Below are positions 17,525 to 27,498 of a DNA stretch of 64,000 nt, piece by piece. The notes under the pieces were generated by a model. That model made no database searches. It had not been told where the DNA came from and worked only from the letters and a program-made list of their open reading frames with translations. The translations under genes were made by a program, and so were the position numbers. How positions within the stretch are numbered: the first letter of the stretch is position 1; every line of letters begins with the position of its first letter. This DNA comes from Roseitalea sp. (GTDB taxonomy: Bacteria; Pseudomonadota; Alphaproteobacteria; Rhizobiales; Rhizobiaceae), in NCBI GenBank assembly GCA_017642895.1, contig JAEPON010000014.1:49131-113130 (forward strand). Direction: 5' to 3'.

Positions 17525-19438
17525 CTATTGCCCGGGTATGATCCCGCGCGCCACCAGTTCGCCGATCACGCGGTTGGCTGCCTCGTCGGCGCTCAGCGTG
17601 GTCGTGTCGATGCGAAGATCCGGTTTTTCGGGCCGTTCATAGGCCGAGCCGATGCCGGTGAAATTGGGAATCTGGCCAGCGCGCGCCTTCTTGTAGAGCC
17701 CCTTGGGATCGCGTTCTTCGGCAACCTCGAGCGGGGTGTCGACATGGACGAGCAAGAATTCGCCATCGGGCACCAGGTCGCGGGCCAGCCGCCGCTCGGC
17801 GCGAAACGGCGAGATGAACGAAACGAGCGTGATCAATCCGGCTTCGGTCATCAGCCGCGCGACTTCCGCGACACGGCGGATGTTCTCGACGCGGTCGGCA
17901 TCGGAAAACCCCAGATCCTTGTTCAATCCGTGCCGGACATTGTCGCCGTCGAGCAGCATGGTGTGCGCCTGGTTGGCGGCGAGCTTTTTTTCGACCAGAT
18001 TGGCGATGGTCGACTTGCCGGAGCCCGAAAGCCCGGTGAACCAGACGACGCATGGCCGCTGGCCCTTCATCTGCGCCCGCTCGTCCTTGCCGATGTCGGT
18101 CGCCTGCCAATGGATGTTGTCGGACCGGTTGAGCGCATGGTGGATCATCCCCATGCCGACGGTCGCATTGGTCAGCTTGTCGATCAGGATGAAGCCGCCG
18201 GTCTCGCGATTGTCGTCATAGGGATCGAAGGCGATCGTCCGGTCGAGCGTGACGGCGCAGACGCCGATCTCGTTCAAGGCCAGGTCCCGCGCGGGTTCTT
18301 CCGCAAGCGTGTTGATGTCGACACGGTGTTTCGGCGCGCCGAGCGTTGCCTGCGCCATGCCGCTGCCGGTCTTGATCTGGTAGGTGCGGCCGGGAAACAT
18401 CTTTTCGTCGGCCATCCAGATGATCGTTGCCTCGAACCGGTCGCCGGTCTGCGATGGCGTGCCCGCGCCGACGATCATGTCGCCGCGCGAAATGTCGATC
18501 TCGTCGGCCAGTGTCAGCGTCACCGACTGGCCCGCGACGGCGCTTTGCGCATCGTCATTGGCGCCGATCACGCCGGTCACGGCGCTTTGCCGACCGGACG
18601 GAAGGACGGTGATCGCATCGCCGACCCGGACCTTGCCGCCGGCGATCTGGCCGGCAAAGCCGCGAAAGTCGAGATTGGGGCGATTGACCCACTGGATCGG
18701 CAGCCGGAACGGCCCGTCGATCCGATCGTCGCCGATTTCCACCTCTTCGAGATGCTCCATCAACGTCGGGCCGTCATACCAGGGCATGGACCGGCTCGGC
18801 TCCAGCACATTGTCGCCTTCCAGTGCCGACATGGGGATGGCCGTGATGTGGGGTTCGGTGCCAAGCGCGCGCGCGAGCAGACGATATTCGCGCTCGATCC
18901 GGCGGAAAACCGCCGCGTCATAGTCAACCAGATCCATCTTGTTGACGGCAACGACAATGTTCCTGATGCCGAGGCGCGAAACGATGAAGGAATGCCGGCG
19001 CGTCTGGGTCAGGATGCCCTTGCGCGCATCGACCAGTATGATCGCCAGATCGGCGGTCGAGGCGCCCGTCGCCATGTTGCGGGTGTATTGCTCGTGGCCC
19101 GGCGTGTCGGCGACGATGAACTTGCGCTTTTCGGTCGAAAAGAACCGGTAGGCGACATCGATGGTGATGCCTTGTTCGCGCTCCGATGCCAGCCCGTCGA
19201 CCAGCAGCGCCAGATCGAGGCTGTTGCCTTGCGTGCCCGACTTGCGCGAATCCGCATAGAGCGCGTCGAGCTGATCCTCGAAGACGAGCTTGGATTCATA
19301 GAGCAGACGGCCGATCAGCGTCGACTTGCCGTCGTCCACGCTGCCGCAGGTCAGAAAGCGCAACAGCGACTTCTGCTCGTGCGACTTCAGATAGGCCGCA
19401 ACGTCTTCGGCGGCCAGATCGGACGCATAATGGGCCAT
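17525..19438 (-). CDS. cysN/C: Bifunctional sulfate adenylyltransferase subunit 1/adenylylsulfate kinase (CysN/CysC, NodQ-type)
   Basis: A 637-residue fusion. Residues 1 to about 440 form the CysN GTPase, with GSVDDGKSTLIGRLL (P-loop), DTPGHEQYTRNMATG (G3) and NKMDLV (G4). The C-terminal part, from about residue 460, is APS kinase with its own P-loop GLSGSGKST and the LLDGDNVRHGLNKDLGFS motif. Together with CysD it makes APS and then PAPS from sulfate, ATP and GTP. The fused form is typical of Rhizobiales (NodQ). Its start overlaps the cysD stop by one base. Confidence 0.96.
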   Translation of the reverse strand: MAHYASDLAAEDVAAYLKSHEQKSLLRFLTCGSVDDGKSTLIGRLLYESKLVFEDQLDALYADSRKSGTQGNSLDLALLVDGLASEREQGITIDVAYRFFSTEKRKFIVADTPGHEQYTRNMATGASTADLAIILVDARKGILTQTRRHSFIVSRLGIRNIVVAVNKMDLVDYDAAVFRRIEREYRLLARALGTEPHITAIPMSALEGDNVLEPSRSMPWYDGPTLMEHLEEVEIGDDRIDGPFRLPIQWVNRPNLDFRGFAGQIAGGKVRVGDAITVLPSGRQSAVTGVIGANDDAQSAVAGQSVTLTLADEIDISRGDMIVGAGTPSQTGDRFEATIIWMADEKMFPGRTYQIKTGSGMAQATLGAPKHRVDINTLAEEPARDLALNEIGVCAVTLDRTIAFDPYDDNRETGGFILIDKLTNATVGMGMIHHALNRSDNIHWQATDIGKDERAQMKGQRPCVVWFTGLSGSGKSTIANLVEKKLAANQAHTMLLDGDNVRHGLNKDLGFSDADRVENIRRVAEVARLMTEAGLITLVSFISPFRAERRLARDLVPDGEFLLVHVDTPLEVAEERDPKGLYKKARAGQIPNFTGIGSAYERPEKPDLRIDTTTLSADEAANRVIGELVARGIIPGQ

Positions 19439-20340
19439 CAGAAATAGCCTTCCTGCTTCTTCTTCTCCATGGACGCCGACTGGTCATGGTCGATCGCCCG
19501 GCCCTGCCGTTCGGACGTGGTCGTCAGCAGCATTTCCTGGATGATGTCGAGCAGGCTCGTCGCCTCGCTCTCAACAGCGCCGGTCAGCGGGTAGCAGCCC
19601 AGCGTGCGGAAGCGGACATGGCGGGTCTGCGGCACCTCATTGGGATGCAGCGGGATGCGCTCGTCATCGACCATGATCAACATGCCGTCGCGTTCGACGA
19701 CCGGACGCGGAGCGGCGAAATAGAGCGGCACCAGCTCGATCCCCTCGCGGTGGATATATTGCCAGATGTCCAGTTCGGTCCAGTTGGACAGCGGAAAGAC
19801 GCGGATCGATTCGCCGGGCCGTTTGCGGGGATTGTAAAGTTTCCAGGGCTCGGGCCGCTGGTTCTTGGGGTCCCAGCGGTGGTCGGCGGTGCGGAACGAA
19901 AAGACGCGCTCCTTGGCGCGCGATTTCTCCTCGTCGCGCCGCGCGCCGCCGAAGGCGACATCGAACTTGTGCAGGTCGAGCGCCTGCCGCAGGGCCTGGG
20001 TCTTCATCACATCGGTGTGCACCGACGAGCCATGGGTGAACGGGCCGACGCCCTGTGCCAGCCCTTCCTGGTTGGTGTGCACGATCAGGTCCATGCCTGT
20101 CTCGTCCGGAATCCGGTCGCGGAAGGCGATCATCTCGCGGAACTTCCACGTCGTATCGATGTGCATCAGCGGAAAGGGCGGCGGCGCCGGATAGAACGCC
20201 TTTTGCGCCAGATGCAGCATCACAGCCGAATCCTTGCCGATCGAATAGAGCATGACCGGGTTTTCGGCCTCGGCCACCACTTCGCGCATGATGTGGATGG
20301 CTTCGGCTTCGAGGCGGTCGAGATGCGTCAGCGTCGACAT
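19438..20340 (-). CDS. cysD: Sulfate adenylyltransferase subunit 2
   Basis: A 300-residue small catalytic subunit of ATP sulfurylase. The ATG at 20340 begins [21 protein letters not shown], and the PP-loop motif [13 protein letters not shown] follows near residue 30. Conserved [16 protein letters not shown] and the end [11 protein letters not shown] match the CysD family. It partners the CysN half of the downstream fusion. It lies 17 bases after cysQ, so cysQ-cysD-cysN/C form one operon for sulfate activation. Confidence 0.97.
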   Translation of the reverse strand: MSTLTHLDRLEAEAIHIMREVVAEAENPVMLYSIGKDSAVMLHLAQKAFYPAPPPFPLMHIDTTWKFREMIAFRDRIPDETGMDLIVHTNQEGLAQGVGPFTHGSSVHTDVMKTQALRQALDLHKFDVAFGGARRDEEKSRAKERVFSFRTADHRWDPKNQRPEPWKLYNPRKRPGESIRVFPLSNWTELDIWQYIHREGIELVPLYFAAPRPVVERDGMLIMVDDERIPLHPNEVPQTRHVRFRTLGCYPLTGAVESEATSLLDIIQEMLLTTTSERQGRAIDHDQSASMEKKKQEGYF

Positions 20341-20357
20341 GACGGTTTCCTTCGGTA

Positions 20358-21182
20358 TCAGGTGCCCGTGCCGGCGGACTTGCCGATGCAGCGGGCGCGT
20401 GCCCCGGGGGACGAGGCGATGAAATTCGGATTGCGGTAGCCTGGCTTGCCGTAGTGAAGCGGCTGGCTTTCGGTGGTGACCACCTCGCCACCGGCGGCGG
20501 CAAGGATGGCATGGCCGGCAGCCGTGTCCCACTCCATGGTCGGGCCGAAGCGCGGATAGATGTCCGCCTTGCCCGCGGCGAGCACGCAGAATTTGAGTGA
20601 CGATCCGGCGGTGATGCAGCTTTCGATCGCGTGATCGCGCAGGAAGTCCCGCGTCTCGGCGGAATCATGAAAGCGGCTGGCAAGCGCCACCAGATCGCTG
20701 TCGTCGCCGCAGGGCCGCACCTTGAGCGCGGTGCGCGTGTCACGCTCGCACAATTCCTCGGCGGCCGCGCCCGGCTCGGCGATGAACAGGCGCCCAAGCG
20801 CCGGCGCATGGACGATGCCGGCCACGGGCACGCCACCCTCGATGAGAGCGATGTTGATCGTGAACTCGCCGGTCTTGCGGATGAATTCCTTGGTGCCGTC
20901 GATCGGGTCGACAAGGAAGAAGCGATGAGCGCCGCGCGCCGCCTCGAGGCTTGCCAAACGCTCCTCGCTGACAACGGGGATCGCTGCATAGGCCTTTTGC
21001 AGGGCCGAGACGATGATCTCGTCGACCGCAATGTCAGCTTCGGTCACGGGCGTGCAATCGGCCTTGCGGCGCACTTCGATGTCGCCGGAATAGATATCAA
21101 GCGCCGCGCGGCCGGCGCGGCGGACGGTGGGTATCAGCGATGTCAACATGATCGTGCTCATGGTGGTGGAAACAATGCCCAT
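20358..21182 (-). CDS. cysQ: 3'(2'),5'-bisphosphate nucleotidase
   Basis: A 274-residue inositol-monophosphatase-superfamily enzyme. Metal-binding motifs are [17 protein letters not shown] near residue 92 and [11 protein letters not shown] near 217, with EE near 73. CysQ hydrolyses PAP and controls PAPS levels, which fits its place at the head of the cysD-cysN/C operon. An alternative start seven codons later (MSTIMLTSL) is possible, and neither has a strong ribosome binding site. Confidence 0.92.
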   Translation of the reverse strand: MGIVSTTMSTIMLTSLIPTVRRAGRAALDIYSGDIEVRRKADCTPVTEADIAVDEIIVSALQKAYAAIPVVSEERLASLEAARGAHRFFLVDPIDGTKEFIRKTGEFTINIALIEGGVPVAGIVHAPALGRLFIAEPGAAAEELCERDTRTALKVRPCGDDSDLVALASRFHDSAETRDFLRDHAIESCITAGSSLKFCVLAAGKADIYPRFGPTMEWDTAAGHAILAAAGGEVVTTESQPLHYGKPGYRNPNFIASSPGARARCIGKSAGTGT

Positions 21183-21296
21183 CGCGTTCCGTCTGATGAC
21201 GCAATGGGTAGCCGCTCGGCGGCGCCGTGGCGAAGTCTGATCGTCTAACCGCGCGGCTTTGGGAGAAATTTTCTTCCGGACCGCTCATCGGGCACG

Positions 21297-23618
21297 CTAC
21301 GCCGACCGCGCCCGGATGTCGTCGATGGCATCGAGTACCGCCTCGGGCGTTGCCGGTGTGCGCAGGTTCGGCGAGAGGCCAGGTTTGCCGCAGGAGGCCA
21401 CCGCGTCCCTGAGCGCCAGCCAGACCGAGACGGCGAGCATCAGCGGCGGCTCGCCGACGGCCTTGGAACGGAAGACGGTTTCCTCGGCGTTCGGCGCGCT
21501 TTCCAGGATCGCCACGTTGAACGCGGGCGGCACATCGCGGGAGCCCGGTATCTTGTAGGTGGACGGGCCGACGGTGCGCAGCCGGCCCTTGTCGTCCCAC
21601 CACAATTCCTCGCAGGTGAGCCAGCCCATGCCCTGCACGAAAGCCCCCTCGATCTGACCGAGATCGATGGCGGTGTTCAGCGAGGCGCCGCAATCCTGCA
21701 ATATGTCGGCGCGCAGGCAGCGGTTTTCGCCGGTCAGCGTGTCGATGGCGACTTCGGCGACCGCCGCGCCATAGGTGAAATAGAAGAAGGGCCGGCCCTT
21801 CATCGTCTTGCCGTCCCAATGGATCTTCGGCGTCGCGTAATGGCCGGCTTCGGAGAGCGAGACCCGCGCGGCCCAGCTCATCCGCGCCAGTTCGGCAAAT
21901 GAGATCGACCGGTTGCCCGCATGGACGCGGCCCTCGCGGAAAACGATCTCGTCTTCGGCCACCTCGAAGTGTTGCGCGGCGACCGGCGTCATGCGCGCAC
22001 GGATGGCGGTCGCGGCCTTGAACGCGGCCATGCCGTTCAGGTCCGATCCGGTCGAGGCCGCCGTCGGCGAGGTGTTGGGCACCTTGCCGGTGTGCGTCGC
22101 CGTAATCTTCACCGCTTCCATGTCGAGCTGGAAGACCTCGGCGACGACCTGGGCCACCTTGACGAACAGGCCCTGCCCCATCTCCGTGCCGCCATGGTTC
22201 AGGTGGACCGAGCCGTCCTGATAGACATGCACCAGCGCGCCGGCCTGGTTGAGCGAGGGCAGATTGAACGAAATGCCGAACTTGACCGGCATCATGGCGA
22301 GACCGCGCCGGATTACCGGATCGGCTGCGTTATGTTCGTCGATCTCGGCGCGCCGGCGCTGCCACTCGGCCGATTGCAGGACAAGATCGGTCACCTCGAC
22401 CAGCCGGTTTTGTTCGACGGGCTGGCCGTAGGGCGTCGTCTCGCCCGTATCGGGCCCATAATAGTTGATGGCGCGGACGCGATTGGGGTCCATCTTCAGT
22501 TCACGCGCGATCTGGTCGATCATCGCTTCGGATGTGATCACCCCTTGCGGACCGCCAAACCCGCGAAACGCCGTGTTCGACACGGTGTTGGTCTTGCAGG
22601 CGTGGCCGACAAGGCGCGCCGCCGGAAAATGATAGGCATTGTCCGTGTGGGTCAGGGATCGCGTGATCACCGGCCCGGTCAGATCGGCCGTGTTGCCGGC
22701 GCGGGCGAGATATTCGACATCGGCGCCGACGATGCGGCCCTCATCGGTCACACCGACCCGCCATCTGGACACCATGTCGTGGCGCTTGCCGGTCGCGGAC
22801 ATGTCGGCCGACCGCTTCAGCCGCATCCTGACCGGGCACCCGGTCTTGCGCGCCAAAAGTGCCGCCGCGCAGGCGATGATCGTCGCCTGGCTTTCCTTGC
22901 CGCCGAAACCGCCGCCCATGCGCCGGACCTGCACATCGACCGCGTTCGCATAACCGCCGAGCACATGGGCCACATGATGCTGCACTTCGGTGGGATGCTG
23001 TGTCGAGGAATGGACGGTCATGTCGCCGTCCTCGCCCGGTATCGCATAAGCGATCTGGGTTTCGAGATAAAAATGGTCCTGCCCGCCGATCTCCAGCCGG
23101 CCCTCAACGATCCGGTCGGCAGCATCTAGCGCCGCATCGACATCGCCTGAGATCAGCCGTTGCGGCGCGATGACATGCTCGCCGCGCGCATGGGCCTCTT
23201 CAATGTCGAGAACCGGCGTTTGCTCTGTCAGGTCAAACTGGACCGCGTGCGCCGCGCGCACCGCCTGTTCGAACGTTTCGGCGGCCACCGCCCCCACGGG
23301 CATGCCGATATAGTCGAGCGCTTGTTCGGCAAACAAGGGCTCGTCGGACAGGATGGGCGCGATGTCATTGTGGCCGGGAATGTCACCGGCGGTGACGATG
23401 GCCGCGACACCCGCCATCGCTTCCGCCTTGGCCGTGTCCACTCCGTTGAGCGTGCCGTGCGCCACCGGCGACAGGATCAGCGCGGCGTGCAGCGTGCCGG
23501 GAATGTCGGCCATGTCGTCGATATAGACGGCTTCGCCGCTGACATGCTTTTTGGCGCTGTCATGGGCGATGCCCTTGCCGACGACAGCGCGCTGGACGGG
23601 TTGGACATGCTTGTTCAT
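21297..23618 (-). CDS. xdhB: Xanthine dehydrogenase, molybdopterin-binding subunit
   Basis: A 773-residue large subunit. It has the aldehyde-oxidase/xanthine-dehydrogenase a/b hammerhead domain (YIDDMADIPGTLHAALILS), the cofactor motif RRMGGGFGGKESQ near residue 235, TAFRGFGGPQG near 350 and the C-terminal GEPPLMLAVS, whose Glu is the conserved catalytic residue. It oxidises hypoxanthine and xanthine to urate with XdhA. It overlaps the xdhA stop by four bases. The usual third gene, xdhC for cofactor insertion, does not follow, because the next gene is cysQ. Confidence 0.95.
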   Translation of the reverse strand: MNKHVQPVQRAVVGKGIAHDSAKKHVSGEAVYIDDMADIPGTLHAALILSPVAHGTLNGVDTAKAEAMAGVAAIVTAGDIPGHNDIAPILSDEPLFAEQALDYIGMPVGAVAAETFEQAVRAAHAVQFDLTEQTPVLDIEEAHARGEHVIAPQRLISGDVDAALDAADRIVEGRLEIGGQDHFYLETQIAYAIPGEDGDMTVHSSTQHPTEVQHHVAHVLGGYANAVDVQVRRMGGGFGGKESQATIIACAAALLARKTGCPVRMRLKRSADMSATGKRHDMVSRWRVGVTDEGRIVGADVEYLARAGNTADLTGPVITRSLTHTDNAYHFPAARLVGHACKTNTVSNTAFRGFGGPQGVITSEAMIDQIARELKMDPNRVRAINYYGPDTGETTPYGQPVEQNRLVEVTDLVLQSAEWQRRRAEIDEHNAADPVIRRGLAMMPVKFGISFNLPSLNQAGALVHVYQDGSVHLNHGGTEMGQGLFVKVAQVVAEVFQLDMEAVKITATHTGKVPNTSPTAASTGSDLNGMAAFKAATAIRARMTPVAAQHFEVAEDEIVFREGRVHAGNRSISFAELARMSWAARVSLSEAGHYATPKIHWDGKTMKGRPFFYFTYGAAVAEVAIDTLTGENRCLRADILQDCGASLNTAIDLGQIEGAFVQGMGWLTCEELWWDDKGRLRTVGPSTYKIPGSRDVPPAFNVAILESAPNAEETVFRSKAVGEPPLMLAVSVWLALRDAVASCGKPGLSPNLRTPATPEAVLDAIDDIRARSA

Positions 23619-25033
23619 AGCGCCATCACCTCCACGGTCTCACCCGCGACATCGCGCGCCAACCGTTCGAGCAATCCGGCTGCCGTGCGCTCGCGATAGG
23701 TGGCCGAGCCGCGCCAGTCGGTCAAAGGCTTGAAATCGGAGGCCAGCGCAGCGCCCGCCTCGCGCGCGGTTGCCACGGTCAAGGCCTTGCCGCGCAGGGC
23801 GGCTTCTGCGTGCGAGGCGCGTTTGGGTGTCGCCGCCATGCCGCCATAGGCGATGCGGATGTCGCTGACCGTTCCGCCATCCATGGCGAGCCAGTAAGCG
23901 CCGCAGACCGTCGAAATGTCCTGATCATAACGCTTGGAGATTTTGTACGTGCGCAGGATTTCGCCGGCCCTTGCGCGCGGCACGGTGACGCTTGCGATCA
24001 CCTCGTCAGGCCGCAATTCCGTCTTGCGGTAATCGAGGAAGAAATCTTCCAGGCGCATAGTGCGCTCTCCACCTTCCAGCGAGACCAGTGTGATGGTCGC
24101 GCCAAGCGCGATCAGCGCGGGCGGACCGTCGCCGATCGGGCTGGCGGTGCCGATATTGCCGCCAATCGTGCCCATGGAGCGGATCTGGGTCGAGCCGAAG
24201 CGTCGGATCAGAGTGGCAAAGGACGGATAGTCCTCAGCAACGGCTTTGAGCACCTCTTCCCAAGTAACCGCCGCGCCGAACGTCCAGCGACCGTCACCGG
24301 TCTCGACGCGGCGCAGTTCGGCGACATGGCCGGTGGTGATCGTCTCGGGCCATGTCGTCTCGTATCCTGCCAACGGCACGCCGAGATCGGTGCCGCCGGC
24401 AAGCAGCACCGCATCGGGATGGTCACGCCGCAACATCAGCAATCCGCGCAGGTCGCGCGGTCTGTGCGCCGTCGCGCCGCCCGCATCGGTGTGCGATGTG
24501 ACGAGGTTTTCGCCGGTTGCAGGGGCCGGCGCCGGTTCGGCGCGCATGCGCGCGGCCGCGGCTCTGGCCGCATCGACGATCGGCCGGTAACCGGTGCAGC
24601 GGCACAGATTGCCGGCCAGGGCGTCGTGGATGGCGTCTTCATCCGGATCGGGATTGCACGCCAGAAGGCCCGTCAATGCCACCGCAATGCCGGGCGTGCA
24701 AAAGCCGCATTGCGACGAGCCGTTTTTCGCCATCTCGTCCTGGACGGCGTTGAGGACCGCGCCGTCTCCGGCCAGCCCCTCGACGGTGACGATCTCGCCG
24801 CCATCGATCTGCGCGACCGACATGATGCAGGAATTGGCCGCCAGCATCGGCGTTTCGGCGTCGCCGCCGCGCCGGAACAGGATTGTGCAGGCGCCGCAAT
24901 CGCCCTCGGCGCAGCCTTCCTTGGTTCCCTTCCGGCCAAGATGATCGCGCAGCAGGTCAAGGACCGTCGTGTCGGGCCGGACTTGGGTGGCAACAGGCTC
25001 GCCATTGAGGACGAAGGCTGTGTGGGTCGTCAT
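23615..25033 (-). CDS. xdhA: Xanthine dehydrogenase, FAD/iron-sulfur small subunit
   Basis: The protein has 472 residues from the ATG at 25033, supported by AAGGAG five bases upstream. The N-terminal ferredoxin-type 2Fe-2S domain has GCAEGDCGAC near residue 40. The second 2Fe-2S domain has SQCGFCTPG and LCRCTGYRP. The FAD domain has LLAGGTDLGVPL and GTIGGNIGTASPIGD, followed by a CO-dehydrogenase-flavoprotein C-terminal domain. It passes electrons from the molybdenum site of XdhB to NAD. It is divergent from the metallo-hydrolase gene across 214 bases. Confidence 0.95.
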   Translation of the reverse strand: MTTHTAFVLNGEPVATQVRPDTTVLDLLRDHLGRKGTKEGCAEGDCGACTILFRRGGDAETPMLAANSCIMSVAQIDGGEIVTVEGLAGDGAVLNAVQDEMAKNGSSQCGFCTPGIAVALTGLLACNPDPDEDAIHDALAGNLCRCTGYRPIVDAARAAAARMRAEPAPAPATGENLVTSHTDAGGATAHRPRDLRGLLMLRRDHPDAVLLAGGTDLGVPLAGYETTWPETITTGHVAELRRVETGDGRWTFGAAVTWEEVLKAVAEDYPSFATLIRRFGSTQIRSMGTIGGNIGTASPIGDGPPALIALGATITLVSLEGGERTMRLEDFFLDYRKTELRPDEVIASVTVPRARAGEILRTYKISKRYDQDISTVCGAYWLAMDGGTVSDIRIAYGGMAATPKRASHAEAALRGKALTVATAREAGAALASDFKPLTDWRGSATYRERTAAGLLERLARDVAGETVEVMAL

Positions 25034-25247
25034 ATGTGCTCCTTGCGCCGACACCGAATTGACCGGTTGCCGGATCGTCTGACAGCCAATGTGTACTTTG
25101 GTTGAAGGCAAGTGCAAGGCAGCACCCGAAAAAGCGTTGTCCGTCGGTCACCGGACCTTGGCGCCACACTTTCGCGCCGCGCCGATCAGGCGTATAGGGA
25201 CGGCCCACCCGGCCAGCCGACGGGCCGGCAACAAGAAAGTGCCGCGC

Positions 25248-26165
25248 GTGAGCCAATCTCCCCCGTTTTCGCTGAGTTTCGAGCCGCACCATGGCGAGGC
25301 GGTTCCGGTTGCCGCCAGCGTTGCGCGTATGACGGCCAACAATCCGTCCGCCTTCACCTTTCGTGGCACCAACAGCTATCTGATCGGCGACGAGACGCTG
25401 GCCGTCATCGATCCGGGTCCCGACGACGACAACCATCTCGACGCGCTGATGCGCGCGATCGGCGAACGGCCGGTCAGCCACATCGTCATCACACACACCC
25501 ATGCCGACCATTCGCCCCTGTCGCGCAAGCTGCGTGATCTGACCGGCGCCGCGATCGTCGGCGCCGCGATCCATCACGCCGCGCGCGATCTGCACATTGG
25601 CGAGGTCAATCCGCTGGACGCCGCCGCCGATCGCGAGCATGTGCCGGACAAGGTGCTGACGCATGGCGACATGCTCCACGGCGATGGCTGGGCGCTCGAG
25701 ACGATCGCGACACCGGGCCATGCGGCAAACCATCTGGCGTTCGCGCTTGCAGGCACGGGAACCGTTTTTACCGGCGACCACATCATGGGATGGGCGACAT
25801 CGATCGTTGCGCCGCCAGACGGGGCGATGAGCGACTATATGGCCTCGCTCGACACAATGGCCCGGCGCGGAGACAAAGACCGGCTCTATCTGCCCGGTCA
25901 TGGCCGAGCAATCGACAATCCCGCGCCGTTCGTTCGCGGGCTCAAGGCCCACCGCAAGATGCGCGAGCGGGCGATCCTGGAGCGCGTGCGTGCCGGCGAC
26001 CGTACGATCCCGGTGATGGTGAACCACATCTACAGAGACACCGATCCGCGCCTGCATGGCGCTGCCGCCCTTTCGGTGCTCGCGCATCTGGAAGACATGG
26101 TGGCGCGGGGGCTTGTGCGCACGGACGAACCGCCGGCGATCACGGGCGACTACGCGCCTGTCTGA
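25248..26165 (+). CDS. Metallo-beta-lactamase-fold hydrolase (LACTB2-like)
   Basis: About 305 residues from the GTG at 25248. The open frame extends upstream to 25089, but that segment lacks family-like sequence, and a GTG at 25239 is an alternative. The zinc motif HTHADH is at residues 83-88, with TPGHAANHLAF, FTGDHIMGW and LPGHG supplying the other ligands. The C-terminal winged-helix-like segment (RAILERVRAG, AALSVLAHLEDMVARGLV) is typical of LACTB2-type proteins. The substrate is unknown, with a thioester or nucleic-acid hydrolase role possible. It is divergent from xdhA and nearly touches the convergent DUF1499 gene. Confidence 0.87.
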   Translation: MSQSPPFSLSFEPHHGEAVPVAASVARMTANNPSAFTFRGTNSYLIGDETLAVIDPGPDDDNHLDALMRAIGERPVSHIVITHTHADHSPLSRKLRDLTGAAIVGAAIHHAARDLHIGEVNPLDAAADREHVPDKVLTHGDMLHGDGWALETIATPGHAANHLAFALAGTGTVFTGDHIMGWATSIVAPPDGAMSDYMASLDTMARRGDKDRLYLPGHGRAIDNPAPFVRGLKAHRKMRERAILERVRAGDRTIPVMVNHIYRDTDPRLHGAAALSVLAHLEDMVARGLVRTDEPPAITGDYAPV

Positions 26166-26173
26166 CCAGGAGA

Positions 26174-26944
26174 TCAGGGCTCGGCGACTCCGATCATCGC
26201 ATAGTCGATATCGGCGAGAAAACGACGGACGATGCCGGCATTGAGGCCCAAATCATGGCGCAGGTGCGGCGTGCGCGAACGCAGGTCGACGAACGTCGTT
26301 TCGCCTTCATCGGTGGTCCGGACGACGATCTGCACCGGCATGCTCAGCACGGGTGTCCTGTAGGCGTATTCAACGAACAGCTCGTCGTCGGCGCCGATCC
26401 GACCGCGACCACGTATGCGCTGCCAACCCAAGGCATCGGCAACCTCGGCGACGACGCCGTCGGTGGCATCGAGCGGCGCCTTGAACCGGGTTCCGAGCAG
26501 TTCGGGATAGCCGTCACGCAGGCGGCCTGCGACGACGGCCGGCGCACCGGTGCCGTGGGCGCGGCGTTCCGTCGCAAAGACCGGCGGATCGATCAGGTCC
26601 GTCGAGACATCCGACACGGCCGGCCTCAGGCCCCAGGCCAGCGCGGCCATCACATAGACGACCACGAACGGCATCAAGAGGAACAGCGCCCAAGACAGGC
26701 GGCGGCCACCGCGCGTCCCGTGCACCCAGAGGCTGCGCAGGCCCATCGCGAAAAGCAGCAATCCAAGCAGGCACAGCAAGCCGCACAGTGCCACAAGAAC
26801 GAGCAGAGTGGGCGTATCGATCAACGTGCCGCGATGGGCCAGGACGGAGAGGCCAGCAAGCACCGGCAGAAAGACCGCCAGATTGAGCGCCCAGCGCGCG
26901 GAACGCGAAGGTCGGCGGCTCGGCAATGTCGCGGTCAGCAGCAT
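26174..26944 (-). CDS. DUF1499 family membrane protein
   Basis: A 256-residue protein with three predicted transmembrane segments in the first 110 residues, followed by a soluble domain. The C-terminal domain shows the DUF1499 pattern (a YRTPVLSMPVQIVVRT-like segment, VDLRSRTPHLRHDLGLNAGIVRRFLADID). The family has no established function. It is convergent with the metallo-hydrolase gene, with eight bases between them. Confidence 0.8.
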   Translation of the reverse strand: MLLTATLPSRRPSRSARWALNLAVFLPVLAGLSVLAHRGTLIDTPTLLVLVALCGLLCLLGLLLFAMGLRSLWVHGTRGGRRLSWALFLLMPFVVVYVMAALAWGLRPAVSDVSTDLIDPPVFATERRAHGTGAPAVVAGRLRDGYPELLGTRFKAPLDATDGVVAEVADALGWQRIRGRGRIGADDELFVEYAYRTPVLSMPVQIVVRTTDEGETTFVDLRSRTPHLRHDLGLNAGIVRRFLADIDYAMIGVAEP

Positions 26945-27123
26945 GACAACATTTGGCGTTTCGAAAAACCGGCTCCGATCAGGCGGCCGGCACGCGACCG
27001 GCTTTCACGCAGCGTTACCGTCTTGTCGCGCAAAGTTAAAGGCGGGCGCGCCGTTTGCCCAAGATCGGCCGTTTGACCCTGCCAGGTTCAGGATCGCTGC
27101 GGGGCATGTGGCAGGAGGCATGA

Positions 27124-27498
27124 ATGATTGCGACTGAAACGGCTTACCCCGGCGCGCGCGAGACGCTGGCGCATACCGGTTCCCTCAAGCAGGTCGAACT
27201 GGAGCTGGCGCTGGCATCTTCGGACATATTGTCCGACGGGTTCGAGGCGAGCGTGCGCGCGGCCTGCGCCTCGTGCGGACTGACGTTCCTGTTCAACCTG
27301 CCTGTGTTTGATGATCCGGCCGTGCAACGGGTTGCCGCGATCGCATGGCAGGAAACGACGGATGCCTCGCCCGAATTTGCCTTTGTAACACTTGACCGCG
27401 ACGGCCGTGCCGTCGCCGTCAGCGCGCAATGTACCTGCCTTGACCATGGCGCCGCCGTCGCGCTGGCGTGGTATGATCTGATCGGAACGGCAGAGTAG
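27124..27498 (+). CDS. Hypothetical protein, 124 residues
   Basis: Not recognised. A good ribosome binding site (CAGGAGG) lies about seven bases before the ATG, and codon use looks like the neighbours, which supports a real gene. The sequence is soluble with no signal peptide. Cysteine pairs occur in AACASCG near residue 54 and QCTCLDHG near 103. Its TAG ends at 27498 and the convergent ppdK stop begins at 27499, so the two genes share no spacer at all. Confidence 0.6.
   Translation: MIATETAYPGARETLAHTGSLKQVELELALASSDILSDGFEASVRAACASCGLTFLFNLPVFDDPAVQRVAAIAWQETTDASPEFAFVTLDRDGRAVAVSAQCTCLDHGAAVALAWYDLIGTAE

Noticed and set aside
17474..19447. 657-codon plus-strand open frame opposite cysN/C
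   Set aside because: Antisense shadow of a clearly coding gene, with no domain and low-complexity Arg/Asp/Gly composition.
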